Assembly: GCA_002010305.1 (NCBI GenBank) | Contig: MTND01000027.1 | Location: 116,930 to 180,929, forward strand | Reading direction: 5' to 3' | Length of the DNA: 64,000 nucleotides | From: Archaeoglobi archaeon JdFR-42 | GTDB taxonomy: Archaea > Halobacteriota > Archaeoglobi > Archaeoglobales > JdFR-42 | In this document: positions 59,201 to 64,000 of the stretch, piece after piece | Numbering within the stretch: position 1 is the stretch's first letter | How the letters are laid out: the number at the start of each line of letters is the position of its first letter | Notes under the pieces: model-generated | Seen by the model: the letters and a program-made list of their open reading frames with translations, nothing else | Databases searched by the model: none | What the model was told of the DNA's origin: nothing | Program-made: the position numbers and the translations under genes

Positions 59201-59239
59201 TGCTTATATCCTATCACACATAGCTCAAGAGGTGGCATC

Positions 59240-59500
59240 ATGGTAAAAAAACTTGAGAAGACTGAAGCTGAATCCATCATCTATGATGAAGAATTGGATA
59301 TACGCGGAGAGACGTGTCCGTATCCAGTGGTAAAGACAAAGATGATGCTAAAAAAGATGAATAGTGGAGAGATCGTTAAAGTAATTGTCGACTATCCTCC
59401 ATCCGTAGACAATATCTTGAGAGCAACTCAGGACACTACAGAGGCTCTGGGAGTGTTGAACGATAGTGGCACTTATATTATATACTTGAAAAAAAAGTAA
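59240..59500 (+). CDS. TusA-like sulfurtransferase
   Basis: 'LDIRGETCPYPVVKTKMMLKKMNSGEIVKVIVDYPPS' with canonical CPxP. Confidence 0.9.
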   Translation: MVKKLEKTEAESIIYDEELDIRGETCPYPVVKTKMMLKKMNSGEIVKVIVDYPPSVDNILRATQDTTEALGVLNDSGTYIIYLKKK

Positions 59501-59515
59501 TTAAGAGGTTTCCTA

Positions 59516-60853
59516 TCACATTTTCTGGAGAGCGTCTTCTGCTGCCAAGAACAAGGGCTCTTCTATTAGACTTGCAAATGGCTTAAAGGAAAGATCCATA
59601 TTTAGGATCTTCTCTGGTGTGAATCCCTCACGTATAGCCAAGGATAACAAATCGATTCTCCATTTGATGTTCTTTCCACCCACAGCTTCTGCACCAATCA
59701 ATTTGTCTGAGTTTTTATCAAATATAAGCAGGCATCGTGTCAGCTCCATTTCAGGGATGTGTCCTGGTCTGCCATTGCTTTCACCAAAACCTGCTATAGT
59801 TTCTATTCCCAGTTCTTTTGCACGCGTTATAGGTGTTATTCCAACCCATCCAAACTGGATGGTGTCAAAAGCCATCACATAAGGAATAAGAAGAGGTAAG
59901 AGATATTTAGTACCTCCAGACGCGTTAATTCCTGCTACTTCTCCCTCTCTACTGGCTAGAGGCTCAGTAAAAGATTTCTGGGGTAGCCCTGTAAAATTAA
60001 CGAATTCAATACAATCACCAGCGGCATAAATGTTTTCGACAGAAGTTTCCATTGTGTTTCTAACTTTTATTCCACCAGTTTCACCAATCTCAATTCCAGC
60101 ATCCCTTGCGAGGGATATACCCTCCATAGAAAATCGCTCGGTAGCATCAACAACTATATCCGCCTCAATCAGTTCTCCTTCAATTAAAATCCCTTTTTCT
60201 GAAATCTCTATTTCATCAAAGGAGACATCAAGTCTGACATCGGTATTGGGATATCGATTTATATCCTCCTCTACCGGACTGCCAATCCAATCATCTAGGA
60301 CACTATTGATTAACTTCAGTGAAGGAGCATCGTCGATTAGAGTCGTATAGAATTTCTTTCTGGCAAGAAGTAAAACCTCCATTCCAACAATTGAAGAGCC
60401 AAGAATTGCAATGTTCGTAGAGCGCCTCAGTCTTTCTGCAAGGTTTATTCCATCTTCTATGCCGTACAGCCTGAATACACATGAAGAGTCGATTCCTGAA
60501 ATATCTGCAGGAAGAGGTGAACCATTACCCACACAGAGAATGAGGCGATCGTATCCAATATCTCCACTTGTTGTTTTTAAAATTCTGTCCTCTGGTTTAA
60601 TCTCTGAAACATGTACTCCTGTCAGTACCTCAATTTTCTGATGCCTTAGTGAATCCATAGATATTATCTGCATGCTATCTGGGCTGACTTCACGGGTAAA
60701 AAGAAGGGGAAGGGCACACCGCTGGTATCCAACATGTCCTTCTGAAGTTAGAAGCAAAATTCTGCTCTCAGGATTATTCTTTCTGGCAGCAAGGGCACTC
60801 GAAACACCAGCAGTGCCCCCTCCTACTATAACTATGTTCATATCCTGTATCAC
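59516..60853 (-). CDS. CoA-disulfide-reductase/NADH-oxidase-like FAD enzyme
   Basis: 'IVIVGGGTAGVSSALAARK', redox Cys 'HVGYQRCALPLLFTREV', 'IYAAGDCIEF'. Confidence 0.88.
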   Translation of the reverse strand: MIQDMNIVIVGGGTAGVSSALAARKNNPESRILLLTSEGHVGYQRCALPLLFTREVSPDSMQIISMDSLRHQKIEVLTGVHVSEIKPEDRILKTTSGDIGYDRLILCVGNGSPLPADISGIDSSCVFRLYGIEDGINLAERLRRSTNIAILGSSIVGMEVLLLARKKFYTTLIDDAPSLKLINSVLDDWIGSPVEEDINRYPNTDVRLDVSFDEIEISEKGILIEGELIEADIVVDATERFSMEGISLARDAGIEIGETGGIKVRNTMETSVENIYAAGDCIEFVNFTGLPQKSFTEPLASREGEVAGINASGGTKYLLPLLIPYVMAFDTIQFGWVGITPITRAKELGIETIAGFGESNGRPGHIPEMELTRCLLIFDKNSDKLIGAEAVGGKNIKWRIDLLSLAIREGFTPEKILNMDLSFKPFASLIEEPLFLAAEDALQKM

Positions 60854-61170
60854 CTGTTGTTAAAGTTGCATCAGGTATGTGTAAAACTTTTCGAAAATTT
60901 TCTGCTGAGAACATCTCCATCAAAAGTCGAGTATATATTCGAACCACTCCATTAGTCAATTATTGACTGTCTCTCTAACCGGTGATATGAACTAGAATTT
61001 CTTCAAACCTTGTTCCAAAAAATAAGATGTTATAATAGCTTTTTATGGGAGAAATATAATGTATACAACTTTTTTTCCATACAAGCATCCCTAACGAATA
61101 ATACCCTGTACACCATAATGCTACAATAGAAAATGTCATATAGTGTCAGTGTATTCGACAGCCTCTGAGG

Positions 61171-63102
61171 ATGATGAACATGCTTGAGCATCTGTTTCAA
61201 CCCATCAGGATAGGGAAATTTGAAGTGAAGAATAGAGTGAAGTACGCAGCATGCTCTGTCTCCAACTTTAACAATCTCGATGGAACAGTGTCGGAAAGGG
61301 AACTTGCAAGGATGAAGGTGGTTGCAAAAACAGGATGCGGGATTATAACCAATCAGGGAGCTTTCCCTGATAGCAAGAAAGAAGGGAAGGGTTATTTCAG
61401 ACAGCTTGGCCTGTATGATGACAAATTTATTCCCGGATTAAAGAAAGTAGCTGATTTGATTCATGCTGAGGGTGCTATAGCCATTCAGCAAATACTTCAT
61501 GCAGGGAGATATGGTGGAATCGATACAGGCTATGCTATCCAGCCATCTGACGTTCCTCAACGACTGAGACACTACAAGCCTGTAAAAGAAATGAGTAAAG
61601 AGGACATCCACAGAGTGGTAGAGGATCACGCGGAAGCAGCAAGAAGAGCCATTGAGGCTGGATTTGACGGTGTTGAGATAACCGCCTTCCAGGGATACAT
61701 ACTAGCCAATTTCCTTTCACCCTTCACTAATAAAAGAACGGATGAGTATGGAGGAGAGATCGAAAACAGATGTCGCTTCATGGTGGAGACCATTGAAGCC
61801 ATTAGAGATAGAATTGGAGGTGACAAACTTCTCTCAGTCAGACTGAATGGGACTGAATTACTGGATGAGGTTGGAGGTAGTACCGAGGAAGAGTGTATCG
61901 AGTACATGAAGATTGCTGAAAAAGCTGGCGCAGATATCATAAGCATAGTGGTGGGATGGCACGAATCCAGTAGAGGGGCCCTTGGTAGAGATCTACCAAC
62001 TACTCAGTGGCTGTATCTTGCTGAAAACGCTAAAAAACATCTGAAGGTTCCTGTAGTATTTGGTCCAAGATTTGGAGATCCAAGACTGGCAGATAAGGCT
62101 ATCAAAGATGGAATAATCGATATGTGGGAAATATGCCGACCAGCACTGGCAGATCCTGAGATTCTACATAAAGCTAAGGAAGGGCGGTTTGAGGATATAA
62201 AACCATGCCTAGGGGGTTTGATGTGTCTTTCCACAATGTTTCATAACCTGCCATACATATGTACTGTAAACCCGCGCTTGGGACATGAAGTAGAACCAGA
62301 GTATGAAATAAGACCAGCAGTAAGAAAGAAAAGGATAGCTGTGATAGGAGGGGGAGTTGCAGGCCTAGAATGTGCTATGGTTGCTGCCAGAAGAGGTCAC
62401 GATGTGGTATTATTTGAAAAAGAGGACAGGTTGGGTGGACAACTCGTCCCTGCCTCTAAAGAGGTGGGTGGAGGCCATGTGTTCCTAGATCTAATACGTT
62501 ACTATGAGACACAGCTAAGAAAATTGGGAGTAGAAATCAAGCTTAACACTGAAGTCGATGCCAGGCTAATCGCTAAAGGAGGTTTTGATGTTGCGGTAAT
62601 TGCAACTGGAGCAGAAGTGGATAAAGTTACATTTAACGTCCCAACTTACACAGCCGTAGAAGTGCTGAAAGATGAAGTTGAAACTGGTAAAAATGTCGTG
62701 GTTGTCAGTGGTGAGAGAGCTGCACTAGTGGCTGCAGAGTATTTAGCGACAAAAGGGAAGAGAGTGACCGTGATTGAAGAAGGTAGAAGGGTTGGTAGTG
62801 ATGTCATACCTACATTCCGATGGAGACACAAACTGTGGCTTAAAGAATTCAATATCTCTGTGCTTACAGAGAGCAAAATTAATAAGGTGGAGAACGGAAT
62901 TGCTTATGTTGAGACTCCTGAAGGCATAGTAGAAGTGAACGTAGACTCTATTGTGATCGGAGGGCCCAGAAAATCTGTGAACTACCTGTGGAAGGCACTG
63001 GAATTTGTGGTAGACGAGAAATACCTTATCGGGGATGCAGTGATGCCTAGAAACACAGCTTATGCAATACATGAGGGATATAAACTGGGAGTGCGAATCT
63101 AA
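61171..63102 (+). CDS. Old-yellow-enzyme/2,4-dienoyl-CoA (2-enoate) reductase family flavoprotein
   Basis: FMN TIM-barrel '[26 protein letters not shown]...QILHAGRYG...[32 protein letters not shown]' plus '[22 protein letters not shown]'. Confidence 0.93.
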   Translation: MMNMLEHLFQPIRIGKFEVKNRVKYAACSVSNFNNLDGTVSERELARMKVVAKTGCGIITNQGAFPDSKKEGKGYFRQLGLYDDKFIPGLKKVADLIHAEGAIAIQQILHAGRYGGIDTGYAIQPSDVPQRLRHYKPVKEMSKEDIHRVVEDHAEAARRAIEAGFDGVEITAFQGYILANFLSPFTNKRTDEYGGEIENRCRFMVETIEAIRDRIGGDKLLSVRLNGTELLDEVGGSTEEECIEYMKIAEKAGADIISIVVGWHESSRGALGRDLPTTQWLYLAENAKKHLKVPVVFGPRFGDPRLADKAIKDGIIDMWEICRPALADPEILHKAKEGRFEDIKPCLGGLMCLSTMFHNLPYICTVNPRLGHEVEPEYEIRPAVRKKRIAVIGGGVAGLECAMVAARRGHDVVLFEKEDRLGGQLVPASKEVGGGHVFLDLIRYYETQLRKLGVEIKLNTEVDARLIAKGGFDVAVIATGAEVDKVTFNVPTYTAVEVLKDEVETGKNVVVVSGERAALVAAEYLATKGKRVTVIEEGRRVGSDVIPTFRWRHKLWLKEFNISVLTESKINKVENGIAYVETPEGIVEVNVDSIVIGGPRKSVNYLWKALEFVVDEKYLIGDAVMPRNTAYAIHEGYKLGVRI

Positions 63103-63133
63103 AAAATCTAACTTTTTCTCTTAATTTTTAACA

Positions 63134-64000
63134 CTAAAACTGGCTCTCATAAATCTGTTCAATTCGGTCTATGGTGTCAGCATCCTCTGGACTTTTGTCA
63201 TCCCTTACACGAACAAGCCTAGGAAATCTCAAAGCAAATCCACTTTCATACTTTGGGCTCTTCTGAATCTCCTCATATGCCACTTCAAATACAATTTTGG
63301 GAATAAAATGGATGATTTTTCCTTCTTCCCCTTCGATCAGGTCTTTAAACATTCCAGTAAGCTCTTCTAGCTGTTCATCTGAAAATCCAGTTGCCACTCG
63401 ACCAATCCTAAGGAAACTATTGGTTGAAGGATCATAACAAGCAAGTTCATAGGAACCTATAAACCTAGCTCGTCTTCCTTCACCCCATTCCCCCCCAATT
63501 ACCACCAGATCTAGGGTTTCAAGAGTAGGTTTGAGTTTCAACCAATTTTTACCTCTTCGTCCTGGAATGTAATGACTCTCTGGGTTTTTCATCATAATCC
63601 CTTCGTGACCTGCTTTTAGAGCTTCAGTGTACACCTCACGTATTACAGATATCTCGTTACTCATTATTTCTGTGGCAACAGAGACTCTTTCACTCTCTTT
63701 CACCACTTTCTCAAGAATTTTCCGCCTCTCTTTCAGTGGAAGATCTATCAAGACGATTCCATTCCAGTACAGTATATCGAAAAAGATTACATATAAGGGA
63801 ATCTCTTCAGCTTTTTCTCTAACGTCATATTTCCTTCTGAACCTTCTTAGGATATTCTGAAAAGGCATGGGACGACCATCTTTAATGGCTATTACTTCTC
63901 CATCCAGTATGACATCTTCCTTCACGCTCTTATTTACTCCCTCCACTATCTCAGGTAGAGACGGAGTAACGTTTTCAAGTCTCCGAGAGTAAATAGTCAG
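63134..64000 (-). CDS. lig: ATP-dependent DNA ligase (N-terminus outside window)
   Basis: Frame open to the window edge: 'LTIYSRRLENVTPSLPEIVEGVN', 'DVILDGEVIAI', 'EGIMMKNPESHYIPGRRGKNWLKLKP'. Confidence 0.93.
   Translation of the reverse strand: MTIYSRRLENVTPSLPEIVEGVNKSVKEDVILDGEVIAIKDGRPMPFQNILRRFRRKYDVREKAEEIPLYVIFFDILYWNGIVLIDLPLKERRKILEKVVKESERVSVATEIMSNEISVIREVYTEALKAGHEGIMMKNPESHYIPGRRGKNWLKLKPTLETLDLVVIGGEWGEGRRARFIGSYELACYDPSTNSFLRIGRVATGFSDEQLEELTGMFKDLIEGEEGKIIHFIPKIVFEVAYEEIQKSPKYESGFALRFPRLVRVRDDKSPEDADTIDRIEQIYESQF

Noticed and set aside
1-64000. CRISPR arrays, tRNA, rRNA genes
   Set aside because: No regularly spaced direct repeats or cloverleaf/rRNA signatures seen by eye in intergenic regions; tRNAscan-SE and Infernal would be needed to exclude them formally

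Overview
This 64 kb window looks like a chromosomal segment of a euryarchaeote. Supporting genes include class I LysRS, TrmB, archaeal ApgM, Hjc, an XPD/Rad3-type helicase, an ATP-dependent DNA ligase, FmdE, MtrH-like and MtaA-like methyltransferases, and a DHPS-like pterin protein. It is densely coding. I saw no rRNA, tRNA or CRISPR array. Main blocks: (1) a TrmB regulator, COG1361-type surface protein, RND/MMPL exporter and MFS permease (1.6-7.6 kb); (2) a corrinoid one-carbon island (7.6-14.8 kb, plus a RACo-type activase at 26-28 kb) with a UroD-family methyltransferase, a corrinoid protein, a lone ABC substrate-binding lipoprotein, a cytoplasmic reductive-dehalogenase-like Fe-S/corrinoid protein fused end to start with an MtaA/MtbA-like CoM methyltransferase gene, and an orphan MtrH-like protein; (3) TusA plus an E1-like enzyme, rubrerythrin, a ParB/SbnI-like kinase and AhcY, with housekeeping genes; (4) a compact archaeal mer operon (ArsR, MerT-HMA fusion, CopZ-N-like Fe-S protein, MerA); (5) DUF35/thiolase/SDR; (6) central metabolism (ApgM, fumarase alpha/beta, Hjc, class II aldolase); (7) an AOR operon with an NrpR-like regulator, a ferredoxin subunit, a zinc ribbon, a MoaD-like::ADP-forming acyl-CoA synthetase alpha fusion and a PaaK-type ligase; (8) a tightly overlapped catabolic operon hyuA-hyuB-V4R-ACAD-mcmB-mcmA-caiB with an atypical mutase; (9) sulfur/redox genes, an OYE-type flavoenzyme and the DNA ligase at the edge. 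The most promising items are the corrinoid/RdhA/MtaA island, the HyuAB-V4R-mutase operon, the MoaD-ACD fusion, the mer relay with Cys-Cys tails, and an HDAC-fold protein lacking catalytic residues. All calls come from reading the sequence and from family knowledge. No searches were run.
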